DNA of 48,452 nt from Bacteroidota bacterium (lineage in GTDB: Bacteria > Bacteroidota > Ignavibacteria > Kapaibacteriales > UBA2268), in contig JARKQC010000274.1 in NCBI GenBank assembly GCA_029974985.1, positions 1-48,452 on the forward strand, written 5' to 3'. A model generated the notes under the pieces. That model saw only the letters and a program-made list of their open reading frames with translations, was not told where the DNA came from and searched no databases. Positions 1-8,342 of the stretch are shown here, in pieces. Position numbers and translations under genes: made by a program. Every line of letters begins with the position of its first letter. Positions within the stretch are counted from its first letter, which is position 1.

Positions 1-1
1 T

Positions 2-3000
2 ACGACATCTTATACAAACCCTGTGCTTTCAAACCCGTGGAGATGTAATAATTTTTATTCATTACCTAAAGACCATAAGCTAAAATTAGATACACTGATA
101 AACGGCAAATACTGGAGAGTTACACTCAATCTCCGTCGTAAGAATTTCGCTCCATTCAATAATATTTCAGATAATAACCCCGTTCTCGTTATCAAAATGC
201 CGTATTATCTTACAGCTGGGAGTTCTGGTTCTAATGGGAATATTAAATTCAATACCAAACCCGATTATACAACGCGTACACAAATGAATTATACCTATTC
301 GGATGGAACTAATAATCATACTGTTAATCGTGGTTACCAACTCGGTATGACAAGCATCACATCTGTTGACAGTATTGTCATTACACGTAATATGCTGCCT
401 AATATGGCTGATACAATTGCTGGTATAGGACCGGATATTACAATTACTTTCAGTTTTGCGGCTGACTTACCTATAAACCCATTATTCAAAACGAGTGCCA
501 AAGATAAAACACATGAAATGATTGATTCTATTGGTCTTGATGTATATTATCGCGGGAACTGCGATATTCTTCTGAATTATATCCGAGTTGGTAATCCATT
601 AAGTGATAAACTATGGAAAGGTGAGATTGACACTGCTTATCATAATGTAATCCAGCAGCATATAAATATAATCAAAGACAAAAATTACAGGCTTTTTCGA
701 TTTTATGGACGTGATGAGATAGATGAACACTACGAACTATGGGACGCCATGCGTTATTATAATAAGATAGTCGGTGGACTTGCAATCACCGAAGGCAACA
801 GCCCCGACCTAAGATATTTATGGAGAACGGAAGCAGATAAACAATGGCGTGGTTCAATAGCATTAGGAAAAACAGCGGTACCACATTTTTCAATTAATGA
901 TAACAAATTAGATTATATTGATAAAACAGACCCAAGCAATTGGCATCTTATAGATTCAATAATTCTTAAAAGAATTGGTTTTGCAGGGGGATATAAAACC
1001 AAATATTGGACTGAAAACACACTTGCCGATACGATGAACTCGGATTATGAAACTTGGTTTAATATTAATGATCCTAATAGATGGTATAATTTAAGGTATA
1101 ATAATCTTAATAGTGCTGTTTACACTCGCGGTCCAAATACATACGTAGGAATGGATTATTATAATGTAGCAACAAGCTGGGGTGATGAAGGTAAAGCTTT
1201 TCAATGGGCTATTGAATATCACACCCACCCTTTTTATACTGAACCTAATCTTAAAAAACTTCTTTACAGCGGTCAGAACTGGTACCAGAATTTATATCTT
1301 TTTGGTGAATATACTCTTGAAGCAAGATCTACAGGGAAAACCGGCAATTGGGATGAAAAATATTTATTTTCTCCTAAAGTAAAAAGTAATACCCGACCAT
1401 TTACAGGAGAAGAAGCAAGATGGGCTATGTGGCGCTCCATCCTTTTTGGTGCTAAAGGGCTAGCGTATGATGCGGACATGTCTGGCTTTAAAGGTGGAGT
1501 AAGAGATAAAGTTCCCATAGGAAAAGAAATTGTAACTAACGGACTGACTTTTAAACCTACACTATTAGGTGAAAATGCAACTTCAGAAGATATTCTTTAT
1601 AAAGATGATGCTTGGAGTGGACTAGATTTTATTCCAGAAGTAGATAGTGCAACAAATATGACCCATACACCTATTAATGAATTAAATAGTAATGGTGACA
1701 GTATTGGTTATTTTGGAAAATATAATTCAGTTAATCGTGATACCACTGCTAAGTATCTTGGATGTAAACCGCATCGTATTTACTACGGACGCAAGAGCCC
1801 TAAGACGGAAATGTACAAAATACACTCTTGGATAAAGAATGATAAAGTTGATTCTTTACTTATGAATATGAGGCTAGCCGGATCTTTAAGTAAAGGAATA
1901 AGATTTTGGCAAGACTTTGACCCTAGATACCAAAGTAATCCTTTAAATAAAATTATCAAATATGATACAACTCATATAATTTATAAATTTCCAAACGATA
2001 CAGCAAATGATAAAACCACAATACCATCTAATTATATTAAGGCAAGACCGATTGACAGAGTTGATGCAGTTGGAAATCCATTTTATGAGCCTTGGGACTC
2101 AAGTCTATTTGATGTATTTATTCACAGACCTATTTCAGACAGTAATATGACAGGAAACACTGTATTCATTGGGCTTCAGAACAGAAGAACTAATCCACAA
2201 TTCCTTTGTACCGACCCAACAGATACTACTAAAAAATATCTAAAATTCTTATCAACAGCAGAATTTGATGAACTTTGTGACAAAGGAGGACAAGACCCAG
2301 AGTTTTTAGGCGACAGCCTGCCACCAGAGTATTGGCAATCTTACTATTGGAAACGCCTTGGAGCGCGGGAGATAACTGTGCCGTTTAACTATTGCGATGA
2401 TACTGGAGATGATTATGCCTTATTACACGTTACTGAATTAAAAGCCGATGAAACTTATGATGAAAATTGGTCTTGGTGGCGTAAGGAGCGTTTTAATAAT
2501 GCTATTGATACAGTAATTGCGCAAAATAGTTCGCTTGCTATAAAGTGTTTACCAGGCGAAGGCAAAATGTTTAAAGTAGAGATTTATAAACCCGAGCATA
2601 TAGCTGGAAATTTAGAACACTCAAATCAAACAAAATTTATAGTATATCAAGATGGAAATGACACAAATAAGGTTCGTTATCATTTGGTATATCACAAGCC
2701 AAATCCCGACACTAACCAAGTTTATCACGATGTAATGAGTGTATTTTACCGTCGTAGCAATCCAATAGATATAAACACAAATAATAAGCAAATAGTTTGG
2801 GAGGATGAGATTTTCGTATCGAAGCAAGTATTCGTACCAACGAATAATGGCATAGAATCTTTAATTGCCCCACCGAGCTATTATCCAGCTATCGCCGTAA
2901 AGAACGATGGAACAGGAACGAAGGCATATATAGTCTTCCAATCTATAGCCGAAGAAGAAGTAATTTGTGAACTACCATCATGTTACCCAGCTATAGACAC

Positions 3001-4897
3001 GTGTCGGCACTATAAAAATCCCATAAGTGAAGTAGTGTTAGATGTCGGGGGAGGCAGTGTAATAGAACCAATGTATTCCAGCGTCATTCAAAATATAGTT
3101 TACGGCGATATGCAAGAATATGGCAGTCCGATGATAAATGCTTCTTCTATGGGTAATTACTATGCTTGGGCAGATTCAGTTTGTGGAATTGGAGTAGCTT
3201 ACAAGCAAAACTCATTAACAGAATTTAACTATAAAAATTATGTAAGTGCCAAAGGTGGACTTGCGAGCCATCCGTCAATCAATGCTTATTCCTACCCTTC
3301 GTGGACAGAAAATGATTGTTCATTAGTCTGGGAAGAGCGAGACGACAATAGTTCATTAAAATCAATATATTATACAAAATTAAAAATAGAGGGAGACGAT
3401 ATAGCAAACTTTTTACCAAATCAAATACAATCATCAGGCTTACTTAGAATATTAAATAATTGTTTAGAGCTTTCACAAGGTGGAAATAATACATTTCCGA
3501 CAATATATAGACAAGATGACGACCCTAACTTTTCACTCATATTTGGTCATTCCTTACAATTAGAAAAAATAGCTTGGGCATCAGCTGGACTAAGCAGTAA
3601 TATCTCAATGCGAACATTTACCCACTTTTACGATTATTATAATTATACTTATAACCAGTCCTATTTAGAACCAATAACGAATATAGTTGGTAATAGTATC
3701 ATTCATATAGGAATTTCTGGACATTTCAATAGTTTTAAAAAGCCGTCCCTATCACAAGCAAGCTCATATAATATGGGCAGTAACTCTCTTGGTTCATTTT
3801 TCACTAATGATTTTCTACTAAATTTTGTCAATAATTGGTCTTCTCAAATGTCAGGTGGCAGTGGTAAAATAATTTATCACTTGCGAGATAATTATTACAG
3901 AACAAGCGATATTTTAAGTGATTTCTATAAAATAGCACATCCTGTAAATAAAGGAACTAATGTTCATCTTGCAAACTCTCAAAAAATAAACGACCAAGCC
4001 TATAAAGTATGGAAAAACAGCAGGGTTTATAATATGAATAGCCAAGACACAATAATTTCTAACCCAATCTATTTTCATCCACTATCCGAATGCCCAGAAT
4101 GTATTAAAATGAAACTATATATTGAATACGGTGATGGACTTACAGGTACTGGTGGAGGTGGTATTAGCAGTATAAAACTTACTCAATATGACTATGAGGG
4201 TAATTTAGGCTTAGTATTACCCTATAAAAAACTGAATGACAGTTTAGACAACTTTTATGTTGCTGTAAAGCAAGATACTATATTTACAGAGTGGATTTTA
4301 ATAGATTCGATAGCTACTTTGAAGTATTTAGTAAAACTTGATGATACTAATCACGTAAGTATAAAGTTACAAAAACTATCTGATAGTAGTTATATAGATT
4401 TACCAGCTCCTTTTATACCGGGTTCAGGTTTTGCACAGCAGGTATTACATTTAGTCAATGGCAATTATGACTCTTACCGCTTAGCAATGGTAAATAGCGA
4501 CACCGTATTACGATATACCGAAAATTATTATTTTGATGAGCCTTTTGTACAAGACACAATATATTCAAAAAATAGTGTAGAAATTACGAAAAATATAATA
4601 GATTTGAATAAACAATTAAATAAGGCGCATAATTTACAAATTAAATGTATGCCAAATCCAGCGAGCGAAATATTGAATGTTTTAATTTACGGTAGCCAAA
4701 ATGAACAAGCACAATATATAAAGTTGGAGCTTTATAATCAAAGTGGACTTCTAAAATGGCAAGGCGAAACACAGTTAAATAGTACAATAACACTTCCTAT
4801 TAACGATTTATCAAATGGTGTTTACTTAGTAAAAGCAAGTATATTAAGCGATAATGGGCTTATAACAACAACATCAAAAGTGATAATTTTAAAATAA
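2..4897 (+). CDS. Giant T9SS-type secreted protein, 5' end outside window
   Basis: The reading frame is open to the window edge, so the gene starts upstream; the GTG at 23 is only the first possible start codon seen. At least 1,630 residues are visible. The last ~85 residues form a T9SS type A sorting domain (MPNPASEILNV near nt 4650, then LYNQSG, NGVYLVKA and a final VIILK), so the protein is expected to cross the outer membrane by the Por system. Near nt 240-600 is a beta-rich, carbohydrate-binding-like stretch. From about nt 690 to 1500 there are segments (GRDEIDEHYELWDAM; EEARWAMWRS then FGAKGLAYDAD) that recall TIM-barrel glycoside hydrolases. From nt 2880 to 3560 there are repeated stretches such as YPAIAVKNDGTGTKAYIVFQ and HPSINA...SLVWEE that look like BNR/sialidase-type propeller blades. 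These domain guesses are weak; the sorting domain is clear. Base composition is richer in G+C than the neighbours, suggesting transfer. Confidence 0.8.
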   Translation, partial: TTSYTNPVLSNPWRCNNFYSLPKDHKLKLDTLINGKYWRVTLNLRRKNFAPFNNISDNNPVLVIKMPYYLTAGSSGSNGNIKFNTKPDYTTRTQMNYTYSDGTNNHTVNRGYQLGMTSITSVDSIVITRNMLPNMADTIAGIGPDITITFSFAADLPINPLFKTSAKDKTHEMIDSIGLDVYYRGNCDILLNYIRVGNPLSDKLWKGEIDTAYHNVIQQHINIIKDKNYRLFRFYGRDEIDEHYELWDAMRYYNKIVGGLAITEGNSPDLRYLWRTEADKQWRGSIALGKTAVPHFSINDNKLDYIDKTDPSNWHLIDSIILKRIGFAGGYKTKYWTENTLADTMNSDYETWFNINDPNRWYNLRYNNLNSAVYTRGPNTYVGMDYYNVATSWGDEGKAFQWAIEYHTHPFYTEPNLKKLLYSGQNWYQNLYLFGEYTLEARSTGKTGNWDEKYLFSPKVKSNTRPFTGEEARWAMWRSILFGAKGLAYDADMSGFKGGVRDKVPIGKEIVTNGLTFKPTLLGENATSEDILYKDDAWSGLDFIPEVDSATNMTHTPINELNSNGDSIGYFGKYNSVNRDTTAKYLGCKPHRIYYGRKSPKTEMYKIHSWIKNDKVDSLLMNMRLAGSLSKGIRFWQDFDPRYQSNPLNKIIKYDTTHIIYKFPNDTANDKTTIPSNYIKARPIDRVDAVGNPFYEPWDSSLFDVFIHRPISDSNMTGNTVFIGLQNRRTNPQFLCTDPTDTTKKYLKFLSTAEFDELCDKGGQDPEFLGDSLPPEYWQSYYWKRLGAREITVPFNYCDDTGDDYALLHVTELKADETYDENWSWWRKERFNNAIDTVIAQNSSLAIKCLPGEGKMFKVEIYKPEHIAGNLEHSNQTKFIVYQDGNDTNKVRYHLVYHKPNPDTNQVYHDVMSVFYRRSNPIDINTNNKQIVWEDEIFVSKQVFVPTNNGIESLIAPPSYYPAIAVKNDGTGTKAYIVFQSIAEEEVICELPSCYPAIDTCRHYKNPISEVVLDVGGGSVIEPMYSSVIQNIVYGDMQEYGSPMINASSMGNYYAWADSVCGIGVAYKQNSLTEFNYKNYVSAKGGLASHPSINAYSYPSWTENDCSLVWEERDDNSSLKSIYYTKLKIEGDDIANFLPNQIQSSGLLRILNNCLELSQGGNNTFPTIYRQDDDPNFSLIFGHSLQLEKIAWASAGLSSNISMRTFTHFYDYYNYTYNQSYLEPITNIVGNSIIHIGISGHFNSFKKPSLSQASSYNMGSNSLGSFFTNDFLLNFVNNWSSQMSGGSGKIIYHLRDNYYRTSDILSDFYKIAHPVNKGTNVHLANSQKINDQAYKVWKNSRVYNMNSQDTIISNPIYFHPLSECPECIKMKLYIEYGDGLTGTGGGGISSIKLTQYDYEGNLGLVLPYKKLNDSLDNFYVAVKQDTIFTEWILIDSIATLKYLVKLDDTNHVSIKLQKLSDSSYIDLPAPFIPGSGFAQQVLHLVNGNYDSYRLAMVNSDTVLRYTENYYFDEPFVQDTIYSKNSVEITKNIIDLNKQLNKAHNLQIKCMPNPASEILNVLIYGSQNEQAQYIKLELYNQSGLLKWQGETQLNSTITLPINDLSNGVYLVKASILSDNGLITTTSKVIILK

Positions 4898-4906
4898 CTA
4901 TATTTT

Positions 4907-4934
4907 GGGCTGGGTTTACTCAGCCCTCTATTTA
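4907..4934 (+). terminator. Hairpin between giant T9SS gene and integrase
   Basis: GGGCTG (4907-4912) pairs with CAGCCC (4921-4926) across an 8-base loop, 10 bp after the stop codon. The tail is T-rich (TCTATTTAATTCTT), not a pure T run, so termination strength is uncertain. Confidence 0.6.
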
Positions 4935-5097
4935 ATTCTTAAATTTCTAATTTTCCTCTCTACATTTTTCAAGCAAATAATATAAGAATACACTAATTTA
5001 AGCTATAAATGAGCGTAATTGAATTTTGTAGTAATAGATATAATTCATATCATATCTATTAGATTGTTTTCATTGTAGGGCTGTTGTGGAGGTGGAT

Positions 5098-6255
5098 TTA
5101 ATTTATATTATCCCAAACACGAGCCATTTCCTTATCTACTAATTTAGATGTGATTTTTTCATACTTTTTGAAAACATCATAGCTTTTATGTCCAGTAATC
5201 TTCATTATTACATCTGGCAAAATCCCATTTTCGATTGATAAGGTTACAAACGTTTTTCTTGCTATATGAGTAGTAATAAATTCATATTTCGGAGCATTCT
5301 TTTCGACACGTTTCCCACCAATATAAGATACTTTTTGAGTAGGGGTATCTATTTCTGCGAGTTTGCATAATTCTTTTAAATAAGTATTCGCTTTTTGATT
5401 TGAAATTGCTGGAAAACAATCACCCTTAAGTTTGTACTTTTCATAAATTCTAAGGGCTTGTCCAAATAACCTAATATTAATTATTTCTTTAGTTTTTCGA
5501 GTTCTCAAAGTCCAAATATTATCGCAAATATCTGAAAATTTAAGATTTCTAACGTCATCATATCTTTGTCCTGTATAGCATTGAAATAGAAATATATCCC
5601 TTACTTTTTCTAATCTTTGATTTTCTTTTAAGTCTAATTGTATAATTTTATTAAGCTCATAGCTACTTAGAAAAAAGATTTCTGTTTCTTCTGTTTTAAT
5701 CGAAAATTTTCTAAAAGCCAAATCTTTATGATAGTCTCTATCATAACACCAATTTAAGTAGCTCTTAAATATTGTAATGATTTTGCTAACCCAGTTAATA
5801 TTAAGATTGCAATTTTTGATTAAGTAATTTTTAAAATCATCAAAAAATTCAATATTAATATTATCGAAAGTTAACTGCATTTTTGAATATTCTTGGAAAT
5901 AGATTAAATGATTATAGACAGTTTTATATTTTTTAATAGTACTTTCTGTTATGGTGCTGGATTTACTATTTAAAAATTGTTTATAAGTATCAATGATATA
6001 AATTTTTTTATTATTTTCAGTTTTTTTATTCTTCTTAGTATTATCAACAAATAAATTATTTTTTATTATCCTATCAAATTCCTTTTTATTTGGTTGAGTG
6101 CTAACAGATAAGTATTCTAAATACAAATTCGTTATTCTATCTCTAATTTGATTTAAGTGTAAATTAATTTGTGAGTATAAACTTTCACTTCTTTTTACCT
6201 CTTGTTTTTTAAAATTCCAATTTTCAGGTTTAATTTTAATTTTTGTATCTATCAT
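5098..6255 (-). CDS. Tyrosine recombinase/integrase of Bacteroidota element type
   Basis: A 385-residue site-specific recombinase. The N-terminal ~85 residues resemble an arm-binding region, residues ~88-180 a SAM-like core-binding domain, and ~195-375 the catalytic domain. The full catalytic set is visible: R231 in TGQRYDDV, H330 and R333 in HIARKTF, H356 in TGHKS and the nucleophile Y365, with a basic beta-hairpin (RTRKTKE, ~251-257) likely supplying the Lys. The gene points away from a tRNA-like 3' fragment at 6551-6573, 295 bp behind its start, the usual layout for an integrase next to its attachment site. It is far more divergent than the core XerC/D at 25081. It probably mobilises the element that carries the T9SS gene to its left; no excisionase, relaxase or transposition genes are visible in the window. 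Confidence 0.93.
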   Translation of the reverse strand: MIDTKIKIKPENWNFKKQEVKRSESLYSQINLHLNQIRDRITNLYLEYLSVSTQPNKKEFDRIIKNNLFVDNTKKNKKTENNKKIYIIDTYKQFLNSKSSTITESTIKKYKTVYNHLIYFQEYSKMQLTFDNINIEFFDDFKNYLIKNCNLNINWVSKIITIFKSYLNWCYDRDYHKDLAFRKFSIKTEETEIFFLSSYELNKIIQLDLKENQRLEKVRDIFLFQCYTGQRYDDVRNLKFSDICDNIWTLRTRKTKEIINIRLFGQALRIYEKYKLKGDCFPAISNQKANTYLKELCKLAEIDTPTQKVSYIGGKRVEKNAPKYEFITTHIARKTFVTLSIENGILPDVIMKITGHKSYDVFKKYEKITSKLVDKEMARVWDNIN

Positions 6256-6550
6256 TGTTTTTCTTTTTGGCTCAATTCCACGAATATAACAATATATTCT
6301 TTTAGTGCCATCACCAAGAAGTTTGCTGTCGAGATAAAAATTAATAGTCGTAATATAATCCTATAAATCTAAAAAATTAATTAATACAAAAATAATAATT
6401 TACCGACACATTTCCGACACTTTTTATTAATATCTCTTAAAATTATCAATTATAAATTTACATAATAAAAATAAATATAAATGTAAATCATTATATTATA
6501 GTTATTTATGAATGTTTAAGCAAATTAAAGCAAACTAATGAAAAGGTCAG

Positions 6551-6573
6551 GTTCAAGTCCCTCTCTGAGTACA
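6551..6573 (+). other. tRNA 3'-end fragment, likely attachment site (attR)
   Basis: GTTCAAGTCCCTCTCTGAGT reads like the 3' end of a tRNA: T loop TTCAAGT, 3' T-stem strand CCCTC, acceptor strand TCTGAGT, discriminator A. The upstream bases do not form the matching T stem (AGG but not GAGGG), D arm or anticodon arm, so no complete tRNA is present. A rho-independent terminator follows after 4 bases, as after a real tRNA gene. With the integrase alongside, this is best read as the duplicated att core left by integration into a tRNA gene whose intact copy lies to the left of the window. The amino-acid identity cannot be told from this fragment. Confidence 0.6.
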
Positions 6574-6577
6574 TAAA

Positions 6578-6610
6578 AGTCGAGTTATTACTCGGCTTTT
6601 TTTATTTTTT
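6578..6610 (+). terminator. Rho-independent terminator after tRNA fragment
   Basis: AGTCGAGT (6578-6585), loop TATT, then ACTCGGCT (6590-6597) with one G-T pair, followed directly by a run of seven T (6598 on) and more T. Strong canonical terminator on the plus strand. No gene now reads into it, so it is probably the original terminator of the disrupted tRNA gene. Confidence 0.85.
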
Positions 6611-6686
6611 CATATTTTCCTTTTTGATTTCATAAATTATCGTTACATTAAAATCAAAATTTTTTGCATTTTAGGAAATGATAAAT

Positions 6687-8156
6687 ATGAGATTATTTTT
6701 TATATTAATAACTATTATATTCAGTATTTTTACTTCCTTTTCTAAACAAATTGTCGTTGGACTTAATGAAGATATTAAAAGTATCGAGCAAGCCGTAGAA
6801 ATCGCAGATTTTGGTGATACTATTTATGTTAAAGCTGGTGTTTATAATGGAGGTATGTATATTGAAAACCTGCGTTCTAATGATGATAAATACCTATATA
6901 TCATCGGTGAAAATGATTCAGAAACTATAATTCAAGGTTCTAATACTTCTATTCAATTTAGTAGTGTTCGTGGAATATTTATAAAAAATATTGTTTTTGA
7001 AAAACAAAAACGAAATATTTTAAATTTTGACGATGGCGGCAATTACAATAATCCATCAACAAGAATAATAATTGAAAACTGTACATTTCGAGATATTGAT
7101 GCTACTGGTAATAATGATTTATTAAAATTATCGGGTATTGATACTTTCATTGTTGAAAATTGTATATTTGAAAATGGTTCTAAAGGTGGTAGTGGTATTG
7201 ATATGGTTGGCTGTCATAATGGACGTATTGAGGGCAATTATTTTAAAAACATGGGTTCTAATGCTATACAAGCAAAAGGTGGTACTCAATATATTTTAAT
7301 ATTCAGAAACTATTTCGAAAATTGTGGGCAAAGGACTCTTAATCTTGGTGGAAATACAGATTTAGAGTATTTTAGACCTCAAGATGCGCCTTTTGAAGCG
7401 GCTGATATTGCGGTACACTCTAATATTATTATTGGTTCGGTTGCGCCAATTGCATTTGTTGGTAGCATTAGGGTTGAAGTTATAAATAATACAATTATTA
7501 AGCCCGAGAATTGGGTGATTAGAATACTTCAAGAAACGGTAGATGAAGATAGATTTTATAAGTGTGGTCAGGGCGTTTTTTCAAATAATATAATATATTT
7601 AGGAAGCCTAAAAAATGCTATAAATATTGGTCCTGATACTGCACCAGAAGAATTTTTATTTAATAATAATTTTTGGTACAATTTTGAAAACTCAAACTGG
7701 GCTGGTCCTAATACCCCTACAAAAGATGATAATGAAATAATTAATCTCGACCCTATGTTTGAAGATTTTGATAATTATAATTTTAAATTAAAAAGCGAAA
7801 GTTCAGCAATTGGATATATTAATGGATATGCTTATCCCAAATATGATTTTTATAATAATATTTTTTCTGAACCGAGGTCTGCGGGAGCTATTGAAAGTTC
7901 GATTGTGGGAGTTAAAAACATTACTACAAAAAATATTAATATTTACCCAAATCCGACAAATGATTTTATAACAATTTCTTACGATGCTAAAGAATCAACT
8001 GATATTATAAATGTTCAAATTTACGATATATTTTCTAATAAAGTTTTAGAATCATTATTAATTGATAATTTATGCAAAATTGATATTTCACATTTACCCA
8101 AAGGCACATATTTTATAAAAATTAATAATTATATTGAAAAATTTATAAAATTATAA
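6687..8156 (+). CDS. Secreted right-handed beta-helix protein with T9SS sorting domain
   Basis: About 489 residues. The start at 6687 is preferred over the in-frame ATG at 6678, because AGGAA (6673-6677) lies 9 bases before 6687 but directly abuts 6678. A signal peptide (MRLFFILITIIFSIFTSFSK) is followed by the entry motif of parallel beta-helix proteins (SIEQAVEIADFGDTIYVKAG) and then regular coils rich in Asn and Ile (for example IIIENCTF, FIVENCIFENG, GRIEGNYFKNMGSNAI), as in pectate-lyase-like/NosD-like folds. The C-terminal ~75 residues are a T9SS type A domain (IYPNPTNDFITISYD ... LPKGTYFIKI). No catalytic residues of a known polysaccharide lyase can be assigned, so the role at the cell surface (glycan binding or degradation) is open. 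It stands alone between the attachment site and the fibronectin-repeat gene. Confidence 0.85.
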   Translation: MRLFFILITIIFSIFTSFSKQIVVGLNEDIKSIEQAVEIADFGDTIYVKAGVYNGGMYIENLRSNDDKYLYIIGENDSETIIQGSNTSIQFSSVRGIFIKNIVFEKQKRNILNFDDGGNYNNPSTRIIIENCTFRDIDATGNNDLLKLSGIDTFIVENCIFENGSKGGSGIDMVGCHNGRIEGNYFKNMGSNAIQAKGGTQYILIFRNYFENCGQRTLNLGGNTDLEYFRPQDAPFEAADIAVHSNIIIGSVAPIAFVGSIRVEVINNTIIKPENWVIRILQETVDEDRFYKCGQGVFSNNIIYLGSLKNAINIGPDTAPEEFLFNNNFWYNFENSNWAGPNTPTKDDNEIINLDPMFEDFDNYNFKLKSESSAIGYINGYAYPKYDFYNNIFSEPRSAGAIESSIVGVKNITTKNINIYPNPTNDFITISYDAKESTDIINVQIYDIFSNKVLESLLIDNLCKIDISHLPKGTYFIKINNYIEKFIKL

Positions 8157-8342
8157 TTGTTTATTTAAGGAAATAATCTATATTAGTATTTATAATTAAG
8201 ATTTTTAGAAAAAAATTAATATTAAAAAATATTTAAAATTAAAAATTTTATTAGGAATTACGAAAAATTATTTTTACTTTAAAATTTGTTATATATTTCA
8301 AAATGAAATTAAATTTTGTGTTATTTATTTACAGGTGAATTT

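Larger units (their letters stand above)
6256..6677. other. Intergenic region with attachment site and terminator
   Basis: 421 bp without a gene. The first ~270 bp are very AT-rich and hold a short near-repeat CCGACACAT / CCGACACTT (6403-6421) that could bind a protein such as the integrase; this is a guess. The rest contains the tRNA-like fragment and the hairpin described separately, then the promoter region of the beta-helix gene. Confidence 0.5.

Noticed and set aside
6490..6573. A complete tRNA gene ending at 6572
   Set aside because: Only the T loop, 3' T-stem strand and 3' acceptor strand are present; the 80 bases upstream give no pairing acceptor, D arm or anticodon arm.
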